From JAAXHF01 sp965242605 (GTDB taxonomy: Bacteria > Desulfobacterota > Binatia > Bin18), in contig CBDESS010000004.1 of assembly GCA_965242605.1 (NCBI GenBank), forward strand, positions 186,001-250,000: a DNA stretch of 64,000 bases, in the 5' to 3' direction. The notes beneath the pieces are model-generated. The model worked only from the letters and a program-made list of their open reading frames with translations, did no database searches and was not told the origin of the DNA. A program made the position numbers and the translations under genes. Shown here piece by piece: positions 50,938 to 59,577 of this stretch. Each line of letters begins with the position of its first letter. Position 1 is the stretch's first letter.

Positions 50938-52967
50938 TCTGCGGTTGGCTCAGCCTCCAAATCGGCTAACCACTGCGCGACCTCGGCGTCGCTCGGCATA
51001 CGCCAGTCGCCACGGGGCGACAGACTTACCGAGCCGACCTTTGGGCCGTCCGGCAGGCACGAGCGTTTGTACTGACTGGCAAAGAAGCGGCTCAGAAAGA
51101 CCTTCAGCCAACGCCGGATGTCTTGGGGCGAGTAGGGCTGGCTGAAACGGGCCTGGCCGGCCAGGTACACAATCTTGGACGGAGCGGTGCCGTAGCGCAG
51201 AAAATGGAACAGAAAGAAGTCGTGCAGTTCGTATGGACCAATAATATGTTCTGTCTCTTGGACCAGGCCGCCGGCCGGGTTGGGTGGTAAGAGCTCGGGC
51301 GAGATCGGGGTCTCAAGCACCGCCCGGAGCGTTGTCTGGACGGCTCCACTAAACTCGTGCTCGGCCGCCCAGGCGACCAGAAAACGGACCAGGGTTTTGG
51401 GAATACCGACATTCGGGTTATACATGCTCATGTGGTCGGCGTTATATGTTGCCCAGCCCAGGGCCAGCTCAGACAGGTCGCCGGTGCCAATCACAAAGGC
51501 ACTATTCATCAGCAGACTGGTCCGCATCCGGGCCTGGACATTCTCAAAAACCAGATCGTGCCGCGCCTCGGGCGGGAGCTGTGTGAGCTGCTGGCTCAGG
51601 GTTTCGACACTCAGCCCGTCAAGCCCTATCCCAAACGGCCTGTGGCCGAGGGCCCGCATTGCATCCAGACACAGCTGGCGAATATCAATCTGACGGCTCG
51701 ATACGCCGAGCTGGCGCATGAGGTCGGTCGCATTTTTTTTGGTGCGCTGGGTCGTGCCGTAGCCAGGCATGGTGAAGGCCCGAATGTGGCGGCGCGGCAT
51801 CCCGATCGAATCCGCGGTGCGACATGTCACCAAAAGAGCCAGGGTTGAGTCTAAGCCGCCCGACACACCAATCGCCACCGGAGGGGTGTTGAGGTGGCGC
51901 AGACGCGAGCCCAGAGCCGCGACCTGGATGCGAAAGATCTCTTCGCAGCGCTCGCGCCGATCGTCTTGGCCCGAGGGGACGAAGGGGTGAGCCGCAACCG
52001 GGCGAGCCAGACGAGCGGGGACCGGACGCGGAGTACAGGCAAACAGCGCCCGCCGCAGGGGCGGGAGCTGGGCGCTCCGGCTGTCGTGAAAACTGCCCAT
52101 CCGCAGCCGGTCGGCGTGTAAGCGCTCGAGGTCAATATCGGCAACACACACCGCCTCGTCCTCACCGAACGGCCCGGATTCGGCAATCAGGGCACCGTTG
52201 TCGGCAATCAGGCAGTGCCCGCCAAAGGCTACATCGGTGCTGGATTCCCCACCCCCACAGGCGCTGTAGACATAGGCGGCGATGCACCGAGCCGCCTGGC
52301 CGATCACAAGCTGGCGGCGGTAGGTGGCCTTGCTCGTGCTCTCATTGCTGCCCGACAGATTGACCAGGACGGTCGCCCCGTCCACGGCCTGGCGTGAACT
52401 GGGCGGCTGCGGAACCCACAGGTCTTCACAAATCTCAACGCCGACAACGAGCTGCTCCCAGCCGTCGGCCGCAAAGAGCAGGTCGGTGCCAAACGGGACC
52501 GGCCGGCCAAGCACGGAGAGCTCTGCGCTGGGAGTGGCAGAAGCCGGCGCAAACCACCGCCGCTCATAGAACTCCCGATAGGTGGGCAGAAAAGACTTGG
52601 GCACAATCCCGAGCAACGCGCCCTGGTATATGACCGCCGCGCAGTTGAACAGCTGCCCCTCAACGGCCAGCGGGAGGCCGACCACAGCCAGTCCCGAAAA
52701 CCGTCGGGCGGTGTGTTCAATGAGGTCTGCCAGGGCACTCAGTGCCGCCTGCTGGAGGCGCTGCTGGTGAAACAGGTCGGCGCAGGTATAGCCGGTCAGA
52801 CACAGCTCGGGAAAAACGAGGACAGCCACGTCTTGCTGTTGGGCGCGTTCCATCATGGCCAGGATACGCTGCGCGTTGAAGCCGCAGTCCGCAACCCGGA
52901 CCGACGGCGAAGCCGTCGCAACCCGGACAAATCCAAACCCGGCACGGTCGGCGCATGACACGGACAT
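50934..52967 (-). CDS. nadE: Glutamine-dependent NAD+ synthetase
   Basis: A 677-residue enzyme that makes NAD+ from deamido-NAD+ using ammonia from glutamine. The N-terminal nitrilase-type glutaminase (residues ~15-300) has the catalytic triad: glutamate in FPELCLTGY, lysine in VPKSFLPTYREF and cysteine in GVEICEDLW. The C-terminal synthetase has the ATP-pyrophosphatase loop SGGLDST near residue 374, then ATYNADHMSMYNPN and SQYKRSCLPDGPKVG. Length and order match the long bacterial form. It is the upstream gene of an overlapping pair with the CDP-alcohol phosphotransferase. Confidence 0.93.
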   Translation of the reverse strand: MSVSCADRAGFGFVRVATASPSVRVADCGFNAQRILAMMERAQQQDVAVLVFPELCLTGYTCADLFHQQRLQQAALSALADLIEHTARRFSGLAVVGLPLAVEGQLFNCAAVIYQGALLGIVPKSFLPTYREFYERRWFAPASATPSAELSVLGRPVPFGTDLLFAADGWEQLVVGVEICEDLWVPQPPSSRQAVDGATVLVNLSGSNESTSKATYRRQLVIGQAARCIAAYVYSACGGGESSTDVAFGGHCLIADNGALIAESGPFGEDEAVCVADIDLERLHADRLRMGSFHDSRSAQLPPLRRALFACTPRPVPARLARPVAAHPFVPSGQDDRRERCEEIFRIQVAALGSRLRHLNTPPVAIGVSGGLDSTLALLVTCRTADSIGMPRRHIRAFTMPGYGTTQRTKKNATDLMRQLGVSSRQIDIRQLCLDAMRALGHRPFGIGLDGLSVETLSQQLTQLPPEARHDLVFENVQARMRTSLLMNSAFVIGTGDLSELALGWATYNADHMSMYNPNVGIPKTLVRFLVAWAAEHEFSGAVQTTLRAVLETPISPELLPPNPAGGLVQETEHIIGPYELHDFFLFHFLRYGTAPSKIVYLAGQARFSQPYSPQDIRRWLKVFLSRFFASQYKRSCLPDGPKVGSVSLSPRGDWRMPSDAEVAQWLADLEAEPTAE

Positions 52968-53006
52968 GCTCCTGCTCGGCTCAAGGCTCCGGTTGGGCTC
53001 GAAGCG

Positions 53007-53408
53007 CTAGGATAAACGGTCGAAATGGACCTCAATATGCGTCGACTGGACACGTTTTTCGAGGGCGCGGCGGATAGACAGCTTGAGGGCGCTCCGGGTG
53101 GGCGGAAACAGGAGGCCCAGACCAAGCGCATCGGTCAAGACGCCGGGCGTGATCAGCAACAGGCCGGCGACCAGAATCAGAACCCCGTCAATCAATTCAT
53201 GTGTCGGCGTCACCCCCCGCTGCCACTCGGTCTGTATCTTACGCCACGTCCGCCAGCCTTCCAGTCGGGCCAAATACGCCCCGGCCATACCTGTGCCGAG
53301 AACAAGCAGGACGGTCGGTCCGACCCCGAGGGAGCTCCCGATGGTCAGGAGCAGGTAGAGTTCAATCAGGGGCAGAAGGGTGAAGAGGAGGAGAAGGCGC
53401 AAAAACAT
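53007..53408 (-). CDS. fxsA: FxsA-family inner-membrane protein
   Basis: A 133-residue membrane protein whose two hydrophobic blocks, LLLLFTLLPLIELYLLLTIG and LILVAGLLLITPGVLTDALG, with the PGxxTD motif, define the FxsA family. E. coli FxsA is a cytoplasmic-membrane protein that relieves phage T7 exclusion by the F plasmid; its normal role is unknown. A basic C-terminus follows. The start at 53408 is chosen at the family's usual N-terminus; the longer open frame upstream is not conserved in style. It lies 39 bp downstream of the NAD synthetase start, oriented the same way. Confidence 0.85.
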   Translation of the reverse strand: MFLRLLLLFTLLPLIELYLLLTIGSSLGVGPTVLLVLGTGMAGAYLARLEGWRTWRKIQTEWQRGVTPTHELIDGVLILVAGLLLITPGVLTDALGLGLLFPPTRSALKLSIRRALEKRVQSTHIEVHFDRLS

Positions 53409-53521
53409 AGGTACAGTGAAACAAAACACAGGCCAAATGTCAAAAGGCAAAGGCGAAAGTTCAGGGCCGCAGGTCACACGCTCCATTCCTTTTTGCCTTG
53501 GCATATCGCCAAGCCGCTAGC

Positions 53522-53614
53522 ATGACGCAAGCGAATGTGTCAGAACGGGTGCGGGGTGTGGAGAAGAGCGGGACGGCCTCGGTTCGGGCCGTGGTGTTTG
53601 ACTTTGGTGGAACA
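53522..53614 (+). pseudogene. Truncated N-terminus of a HAD-family hydrolase
   Basis: From an ATG at 53522, ~31 codons end in VRAVVFDFGGT, the universal first motif of HAD phosphatases (nucleophile aspartate in DFGGT, usually followed by L). Instead of the rest of a ~220-residue enzyme, the frame runs directly into the ribosome site and start of the AsmA gene. The gene body is missing. This is a second deletion-like scar, similar to the ligase remnant at 15.8 kb. Confidence 0.6.
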
Positions 53615-53633
53615 CACAGGAAGACGGGATCAC

Positions 53634-56387
53634 ATGAGGAAACTGATTGTCTTTGGCCTCGTACTCTTGCTCCTGGCCGGCGGCTTGGTCGGCTTTGCCG
53701 TATCGAACCTCGACGGTCTGGTCAATGCCAATAAAGACCGGCTGTTGGCCGAGGCTGAGCAGGCGCTAGGCCGCGCGGTACAGATTGGAGAAATTGAGAT
53801 CAGCCTGTGGGGTGGGCTTGGAGCCCGGCTGCAAAACGTGGTGCTGGCCGATGACCCGGCCTTTTCCTCGGAGACTTTTGTCCGGGCAGCAGATGTGCAG
53901 GTCAAGGTCAAGCTCCTGCCGCTTCTCCGGCAAAAGATTGAGATCAGGCGGGTCAGGGTGCGTGAGCCGGTCATTCGGGTGATTCGCAACGCCGAGGGCG
54001 TGTTTAATTTTGCCAGCCTCGGCGGAGGGGAGACACGGGACGCTCCGCCCCACACTTCTGAGGCCGCGCCGGCGAGCAGCGCGGCGAGTAATGCGGCGAG
54101 TAATGCGGCGAACAGCGCGGACGGTCTTCCGCTGTTGTTGGTGGCACTGGCCAGCATCTCTAACGGCGCTATTCACTACACCGATCAAGGCACGAAGACT
54201 GAGCTACACGTCAGCCAGCTCGACCTCGAGGTTGAGGACCTCAGCTTTGATCAGCCACTCAGCCTGGAGCTGGCCGCAGCATTACTGTCCGAACGGCAGA
54301 ACCTCCACCTAGCGGGCAGCTTCGGCCCGTTAGGCCGAGAGGGTCAGGCCGAACTCCTGGCCGTTGATGCCAGCCTGAGGCTGGACCCGCTCGATAGTGC
54401 CGTCCTGCCTCGGGCGCTTCCCCAGGTCGTCAAGGCGCTCCCGCCTGGCCTCGGCCTGTCCGGTCCGCTGCGCGTCAGCAGCCGCGTAGCAGGGACTGTC
54501 GGAGCCCTGACGGTGTCGGATTTGCGGCTGACGGCCTCGGTGTTTGAGTCCGACCAAGCCAATCTCGAGGTGACAGGTGAGGCAGGTCCGCTAGGCCCCG
54601 ATATGTCCGCGCTGAGCCTCAAGACCGATATTGCCCTGGGGCCGGTCGGTCTACCCCAACTGCTGCACTTTGCCCCGCTGGCCGAATATCTCCCGGCCCA
54701 GCTCAGCGCCGAGGGTATGACCGCGGTGACGGTCCATGCTGAGGGCGAGTTGAACAATCTGGCCCTCACCGCAACAGTTGACGCAACGGACAGTGCGCTT
54801 CGGGTTGGAGGCCAGTTTGAGAAACCCCAGGGCACACGTCTGGTCGCGTCAACCGACGCCCGTCTGACGCCAGAGCGCGTCGCAGTACAAGAGGCAAAAA
54901 TCCAGTTGCACACGCTTGCGCTGACAAGTCATGGTGAGGTCACACTCGGCAAACCCCTGGGTCTGGACCTGCAACTGTCCTCCAATGTTGTTGACCTGGC
55001 CGGCTGGCAAGAGATTTTACCCGACCTGCAAGCTTTTTCTCCTGGCGGCCAGATGGAGTTGGACTTCCATATTGGAGCGACCGAAGAAGAGCGACTCACG
55101 ATTACGGGGACGGTTGAGCTCCGCGAGGCAAGCGCGAGTCTGGCCCAACTCCCCCAGCCGGTGACTGCCTTGAACACCTCGCTGACCTTGACCGGTCAAG
55201 GTGCCGACATCCAAAACGCCTCGGCCCAGACCGGTGGCTCGGTCTTCGACTTCACCGCCAGCGTTGCGCGCTTCAGTCCCCTGGAGGCCAGCTATCGTCT
55301 GAGTTCCCCTGAGCTGTGGCTGGCCGATGTCCAGGCCGGCGACGGCTGGCCGTCGGCTTCTGATGTGCTGCGCGATATTACGAGCGAGGGGCGGCTGCGG
55401 CTGGAGAACGAACGGCTGGCGTTCAGCGCCACCCTCTCATCCGCCCATGGCCGGCTGGCCAATGTGGACTATAGCGACATCCATACGGCGCTGGCCGCAC
55501 TCGGCCGAACCGTCAGGCTTGAGCGGATCAGCCTCCACGCCTTGGGCGGCTCTGTCAACGCTTCGGGCCACTACGAGACGGGCGCAGCCCCGCCCCGGTT
55601 CCAGCTCGCTTCACAGCTCACCCGGATTGAACTGGCCGAACTGTTCAAAGCCTCCCTGCCAGGGGCGCTTGACGCGGTGCGCGGCACGGCCAGTTTGACC
55701 CTGGACCTGACCGGCCACGGCCAGGACTGGCCAGCGATACAAGCCAGCTTGGCCGGTCGGGGCGAGTTGGAGGTCACAGACGGGGCGCTGGCCGATGTCA
55801 ACATTGCCGACGAGGTGCTGAGGAGGATCAGCGGGATTCCTGGTCTCACCGCGCTCATCTCTCCAAGAGTGCAGGCCAAATATCCGGCCCTGTTCAGCCG
55901 CCACGGGACTGAGTTTTCCCGGCTCGGCAGCCAGTTCCGCCTCCGCCAGGGCAAAATCCTGCTTGACGCAGCGCGTCTGGACGCGGCCGGCTATGCGGCC
56001 CGTGGCAAGGGCTGGCTGGACTATGCACACAACATTGATTTTCAGGGCCAGCTGATTCTGGCCAAAGAGCTGTCACAAGATATACAGGCCAGCGTGAGGC
56101 TGACCAGCCTGCTCAACAATGCTCAGGGACAGATCGCGCTCCCTTTTGCGCTGCGCGGCAGCCTGCCCGGCGTAAAACCCGTCCCCGATGTTGCGGCTGT
56201 GGCCCGGCGGGTACAACGCGGCATCGTCGCCACCGGTCTTGAAGTCTTGCAGGAAAAAGTCTTGGACAAGCTCCTGCCCCAACCACGGGACGAAGACACG
56301 CAAGCCGGCCAGGAGGACTCCCCGGCCGGCTCGGTCACGCCCCAGGATGTGTTGAGAGAAGGCTTGGAGGGACTGTTTGGACGTTAG
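53634..56387 (+). CDS. AsmA-family protein
   Basis: A 917-residue protein with an N-terminal signal-anchor (LIVFGLVLLLLAGGLVGFAVS) followed by the AsmA N-terminal domain (EAEQALGRAVQIGEIEISLWGGLGARLQNV, then RQKIEIRRVRVREPVIRVIR) and a long repetitive beta-rich body of the AsmA/TamB type ending in an AsmA-like C-terminal domain (around GTASLTLDLTGHGQDW and RLTSLLNNAQGQIALPFALRG). Such proteins bridge the periplasm and are implicated in moving phospholipids to, or assembling, the outer membrane. An alanine-rich low-complexity stretch sits near residue 150. AGGAAG precedes the ATG. It is convergent with lpxD. Confidence 0.87.
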   Translation: MRKLIVFGLVLLLLAGGLVGFAVSNLDGLVNANKDRLLAEAEQALGRAVQIGEIEISLWGGLGARLQNVVLADDPAFSSETFVRAADVQVKVKLLPLLRQKIEIRRVRVREPVIRVIRNAEGVFNFASLGGGETRDAPPHTSEAAPASSAASNAASNAANSADGLPLLLVALASISNGAIHYTDQGTKTELHVSQLDLEVEDLSFDQPLSLELAAALLSERQNLHLAGSFGPLGREGQAELLAVDASLRLDPLDSAVLPRALPQVVKALPPGLGLSGPLRVSSRVAGTVGALTVSDLRLTASVFESDQANLEVTGEAGPLGPDMSALSLKTDIALGPVGLPQLLHFAPLAEYLPAQLSAEGMTAVTVHAEGELNNLALTATVDATDSALRVGGQFEKPQGTRLVASTDARLTPERVAVQEAKIQLHTLALTSHGEVTLGKPLGLDLQLSSNVVDLAGWQEILPDLQAFSPGGQMELDFHIGATEEERLTITGTVELREASASLAQLPQPVTALNTSLTLTGQGADIQNASAQTGGSVFDFTASVARFSPLEASYRLSSPELWLADVQAGDGWPSASDVLRDITSEGRLRLENERLAFSATLSSAHGRLANVDYSDIHTALAALGRTVRLERISLHALGGSVNASGHYETGAAPPRFQLASQLTRIELAELFKASLPGALDAVRGTASLTLDLTGHGQDWPAIQASLAGRGELEVTDGALADVNIADEVLRRISGIPGLTALISPRVQAKYPALFSRHGTEFSRLGSQFRLRQGKILLDAARLDAAGYAARGKGWLDYAHNIDFQGQLILAKELSQDIQASVRLTSLLNNAQGQIALPFALRGSLPGVKPVPDVAAVARRVQRGIVATGLEVLQEKVLDKLLPQPRDEDTQAGQEDSPAGSVTPQDVLREGLEGLFGR

Positions 56388-56406
56388 AGCGGGGCCCGGC
56401 AGACTC

Positions 56407-57447
56407 TCAGCTCTCCTGTCGGCCTAAGAGGCGGCTGACCGCCCGCTCCAGACGGCGGACCCGACGGACCAATTCGGGCAACTTGGGGAGGACGGCCGAA
56501 TAACGACGCCAGGAGAAGATATCAACCGCGGGATAGCCGCCGATAACGGTGTCGGGCGGGACATCGTTGGGAATGCCGCTTTTGGCCGCTATCCGCGTCT
56601 TCTCGCCAATCGTCAAGTGACCGGCAACACCGACCTGGCCCCCCATCTGCACCCCTGCCTCGACTTTCGTGCTCCCGGACAGCCCGACCTGGGCGGCCAA
56701 CAGCACGCCTTGGCCAAGCTCACAGCCATGGGCGACCATCACCAGATTATCGAGTTTGGTCCCGCGACCGATCTTCGTCGCCCCCAGGGTAGCCCGATCA
56801 ACCGTGGTGTTTGTGCCGATTTCAACCTCGTCCTCAAGAACGACATGACCGGTCTGCGGATTCGGCACAACCGTCCCATCGGGAAGCGGCACATAGCCGA
56901 AGCCGTCTCCACCGATGACCGCCCCACTTTGCAGGACGACCCGATGCCCGATACGGCTCCCCTCGCGTACCACCGCCCCGGCGTGGGCGGTAAACCGGTC
57001 CCCAATCGTCACCTGGGGATAAATGACGACATGGGCGGCGATGCGGGCACCCTGGCCAATCACCACATCGTCTCCAACCACGGCATATGGCCCGATCGAA
57101 GCGCCGTCGCCGATCTGAGCCGAAGGCGCAATCACGGCTGTTGGATGAATCTCCGGTGGGGGAACATAGGGCGGATAAAACCAGCCCAAGACCTGAGAAA
57201 GGGCCAGGGCCGGATTGGCCACCCGGATAAGGGCAAGCCTGCCCTCAAGCTGCTCAAGCGGCATATCCTCGGCTACCAGAACAGCCGCCGCCTTGGTCAG
57301 CGACAGTTTGGCTGTATACTTTGTATTGGTCAAAAAGGTCAAATCTCCCGGCTCGGCCTCTTTGATTCCCCTGACACCGATAATCTCAAGCGCACCGTTG
57401 CCGTGCAGTTCAGCACCCAGTCGCTCGGCGATCTCTCCAAGTTTCAT
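56407..57447 (-). CDS. lpxD: UDP-3-O-acylglucosamine N-acyltransferase
   Basis: A 345-residue enzyme that adds the second acyl chain in lipid A synthesis. The N-terminal uridine-binding domain (EAEPGDLTFLTNTKY) is followed by a left-handed beta-helix of hexapeptide repeats (residues ~105-300; for example IGDGASIGPYAVVGDDVVIG). The catalytic histidine lies in VMVAHGCELG, and the family segment GGDGFGYVP is present. A C-terminal helical, arginine-rich tail completes the trimer-forming unit. The start at 57447 has AAAGGATAGG upstream. Its presence shows that the host makes LPS. It is divergent from hisG. Confidence 0.93.
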   Translation of the reverse strand: MKLGEIAERLGAELHGNGALEIIGVRGIKEAEPGDLTFLTNTKYTAKLSLTKAAAVLVAEDMPLEQLEGRLALIRVANPALALSQVLGWFYPPYVPPPEIHPTAVIAPSAQIGDGASIGPYAVVGDDVVIGQGARIAAHVVIYPQVTIGDRFTAHAGAVVREGSRIGHRVVLQSGAVIGGDGFGYVPLPDGTVVPNPQTGHVVLEDEVEIGTNTTVDRATLGATKIGRGTKLDNLVMVAHGCELGQGVLLAAQVGLSGSTKVEAGVQMGGQVGVAGHLTIGEKTRIAAKSGIPNDVPPDTVIGGYPAVDIFSWRRYSAVLPKLPELVRRVRRLERAVSRLLGRQES

Positions 57448-57540
57448 CCGGCCTATCCTTTCTCTGGTACCCACGGGTCGTGCTCAACCGTCCCAGCCCG
57501 GCATAGCAGAGTCGGCAAAAAACCACTATCCGCCAGCACT

Positions 57541-57568
57541 TTGCTTGTCACTCCTTGCTCCGTATGTT
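57541..57568 (+). promoter_or_regulatory. Candidate promoter for hisG
   Basis: TTGCTT at 57541-57546 and TATGTT at 57563-57568 with a 16-bp spacer, 50 bp before the hisG ATG. Confidence 0.4.
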
Positions 57569-57618
57569 AGGAACATGGCCGGCTTCAACCAAAATCCGGG
57601 AGCAATGCAAAGGCATTC

Positions 57619-58491
57619 ATGCAAACACTAAAGCTTGGTATTCCGAAGGGCAGTCTGGAATCCACCACCATTGACCTGTTTCGCAAGGCTGGCTGGAAAA
57701 TCACCACAAGTTCTCGGAGCTATTTTCCGAGCATTGATGATCCGACGATCCGCTGCATGCTGGTCCGGGCCCAAGAGATGGCCCAATATGTGGAATCGGG
57801 CGCGCTTGATGTCGGCCTGACCGGCAAAGACTGGATTATGGAGAAGAACGCCGACATTGAGGTGGTGAAAAATCTGGTCTATTCCAAAGCCAGCTTTCAA
57901 CCGACCCGCTGGGTCATTGCGGTTCCGCACGATTCGCCAGTGGCAACCCCCCAGGACCTGCACGGCAAACGGATCGCAACCGAATTGGTCGGCTACACCA
58001 AGCGCTACTTTGCCGAACGACAGATTGAGGTCGCGGTCGAATTTTCGTGGGGGGCGACCGAGGCCAAGGCCGCCGAAGGGCTGGTGGATGCGATCGTTGA
58101 GGTCACCGAATCCGGGTCAACCATCCGCGCCCACGGCCTCAAAATTATCCATGACCTGTTCACCTCCAACCCCCAACTCATTGCCAATCGCCGGGCCTGG
58201 CAAGAGCCGGCCACGAAGGAACATATTGAGCAGATTGCCCTGTTACTGACCGGTGCCCTGGAAGCCGAGGCCAAGGTCGGGCTCAAGATGAATGTGCCCA
58301 AGGAGGGGCTTGACCTCATCGTCAAGATGCTGCCGAGTCTGACTGCCCCAACCGTCTCGCCCCTGTATAAGACCCCGTGGTTTGCGGTGGAAAGCGTGAT
58401 TAGTGAGAGCCGGGTCAGGGAGTTGATCCCGCAACTGATCAAAAATGGCGCGGTGGGGATTATCGAATATCCCCTGAACAAAATTATCTAG
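57619..58491 (+). CDS. hisG: ATP phosphoribosyltransferase, long form
   Basis: A 290-residue enzyme that condenses ATP with PRPP, the first step of histidine synthesis. The N-terminus GIPKGSLESTTIDLFRKAGW, LVRAQEMAQYVESGALDVGLTGKDW and the PRPP-binding EVTESGSTIRAHGLKII are characteristic. The C-terminal ~75 residues (GLKMNVPKEGLDLIVKMLPS) are the ACT-like regulatory domain of the long form, so it should be hexameric and inhibited by histidine without needing HisZ. No other his gene adjoins it. AAAGG precedes the ATG. Confidence 0.93.
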   Translation: MQTLKLGIPKGSLESTTIDLFRKAGWKITTSSRSYFPSIDDPTIRCMLVRAQEMAQYVESGALDVGLTGKDWIMEKNADIEVVKNLVYSKASFQPTRWVIAVPHDSPVATPQDLHGKRIATELVGYTKRYFAERQIEVAVEFSWGATEAKAAEGLVDAIVEVTESGSTIRAHGLKIIHDLFTSNPQLIANRRAWQEPATKEHIEQIALLLTGALEAEAKVGLKMNVPKEGLDLIVKMLPSLTAPTVSPLYKTPWFAVESVISESRVRELIPQLIKNGAVGIIEYPLNKII

Positions 58492-58515
58492 CCACCGTCA
58501 GCGGACCTCATGCCC

Positions 58516-58713
58516 CTATTCCTCTTCTTCGATCGGCTCGGTCAGTCGTCTGCCCCGATAGTAATACGCGCCGTCGGTGCCAACATGGGCGCGATGCGAC
58601 AGGTGAACTTCCCCGGTCTGCGCATCCCTCCGCAGCCCTGGGGGCGACAGGGCATGATGGGACCGTCTTTTGTTACGTTTGGTACGAGAGGTTCTTCGTT
58701 TGGGAACAGCCAC
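58516..58713 (-). CDS. rpmF: 50S ribosomal protein L32
   Basis: A 65-residue basic protein. The N-terminus MAVPKRRTSRTKRNKRRSHH is diagnostic for L32. Downstream are LSPPGL, TGEVHLSHRAH and YYYRGRRL as in the family, and the tail is acidic (EPIEEEE). The zinc-binding cysteines of some L32 forms are absent, so this is the C-minus type. Unusually, it is not next to plsX or the fatty-acid genes with which rpmF commonly clusters; the nearest genes are a ferredoxin and hisG. Confidence 0.93.
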   Translation of the reverse strand: MAVPKRRTSRTKRNKRRSHHALSPPGLRRDAQTGEVHLSHRAHVGTDGAYYYRGRRLTEPIEEEE

Positions 58714-58737
58714 ATCTCTTCCTTTCCATGACCGTGC

Positions 58738-59217
58738 TTAGGCCGAGGCTTCGCTAGCCTCTGGGGGCTGTTCCTGCATAGTGCTGAGGAATGCGTCCTT
58801 GTCTGCCCCGGTCATGATGAAAATTCCCTCCCAACCACACACCTCCTCGCACAACTGGCAGCCAACGCAGGTCTTCTCGTCAACCTCGACACGACCGAGG
58901 TACTGGGGACCGTTATTGGGCGAGGGTGCGATACAGTCAAAAGGGCACACGTCAACGCACACGCCGCAGCCGTTACAGTTATCGAGATGGACAACCGCGA
59001 TGGGCCGCTCAAGCCGTTTCAAGACAGACGTCACCGTCCCGAAGGTGTCCAGAATGGCAGAGTCGGGGCAGATCACGCCGCAGGCCCCACAGTCAATACA
59101 CAGCGAGGGTTCAATGTAATAGGCTTTTTTGGACTCTCCGCTGATGGCTGTGGTTGGACAGCGCTTCTCGCAGGCACTACACCCGGTACAGTTTTCTGCC
59201 ACAATGGTGAACGGCAT
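58738..59217 (-). CDS. Ferredoxin with four 4Fe-4S cluster motifs
   Basis: A 159-residue iron-sulfur protein made of two ferredoxin units. It contains four motifs of the C-x2-C-x2-C-x3-C type: CTGCSACEKRC, CIDCGACGVIC, CNGCGVCVDVC and CVGCQLCEEVC, enough for four [4Fe-4S] clusters. It is probably a cytoplasmic electron carrier. A second small protein with one membrane helix lies 12 bp upstream in the same direction, so an electron-transfer module close to the membrane is possible. It sits beside, but divergent from, the cytochrome oxidase operon. Confidence 0.88.
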   Translation of the reverse strand: MPFTIVAENCTGCSACEKRCPTTAISGESKKAYYIEPSLCIDCGACGVICPDSAILDTFGTVTSVLKRLERPIAVVHLDNCNGCGVCVDVCPFDCIAPSPNNGPQYLGRVEVDEKTCVGCQLCEEVCGWEGIFIMTGADKDAFLSTMQEQPPEASEASA

Positions 59218-59228
59218 ATGGCCACTCC

Positions 59229-59411
59229 CTATTTCTGCATCTCATCAAGAATTTCGTCATCCCGGCCCTCTTCAATCAACTGGTCGTTTTTTCGGCCTTC
59301 CCGAAAGGCGAGCCAAGTGAAATATAGCACGAGAAACATCAAGCCAACAATAGGGATATTGTCAGGCTTGGTGACGACTTCAACGAACTGGTCCCATCCC
59401 GTCTTTTGCAT
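59229..59411 (-). CDS. Small single-helix membrane protein (60 residues)
   Basis: Begins MQKTGWDQFVEVVTKPDN, followed by one membrane helix (IPIVGLMFLVLYFTWLAF) and a charged, acidic tail (EGRDDEILDEMQK). In size and layout it resembles CcoQ/CydX-like small subunits, but no sequence motif proves this. It is upstream of the ferredoxin gene, reads away from coxB, and has its own promoter. The start is set by the ATG at 59411; the frame is open further up but loses protein character. Confidence 0.65.
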   Translation of the reverse strand: MQKTGWDQFVEVVTKPDNIPIVGLMFLVLYFTWLAFREGRKNDQLIEEGRDDEILDEMQK

Positions 59412-59421
59412 AGCTCTTTCA

Positions 59422-59450
59422 ACACTAACGAGCCACACAAGATTTGTCAA
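59422..59450 (-). promoter_or_regulatory. Promoter for the small membrane protein and ferredoxin
   Basis: On the minus strand a perfect TTGACA (59445-59450) and TAGTGT (59422-59427) with a 17-bp spacer, just upstream of the ATG at 59411. Confidence 0.55.
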
Positions 59451-59510
59451 CGAAGGGCGGTGACAGGCTCTCGATCCAGGCCCGGATTCGCGTGTCCTTC
59501 CCCCCTCCCC

Positions 59511-59538
59511 TTGCGGTGAACCGGGTTTTCGGTATACA
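59511..59538 (+). promoter_or_regulatory. Promoter for the cytochrome oxidase operon
   Basis: TTGCGG at 59511-59516 and TATACA at 59533-59538 with a 16-bp spacer, 39 bp before the coxB ATG. AAAGGAAAG supplies the ribosome site. Confidence 0.5.
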
Positions 59539-59577
59539 TGGGGGCGACTCTGCGCAGGAGAAAAGGAAAGAGTATCC

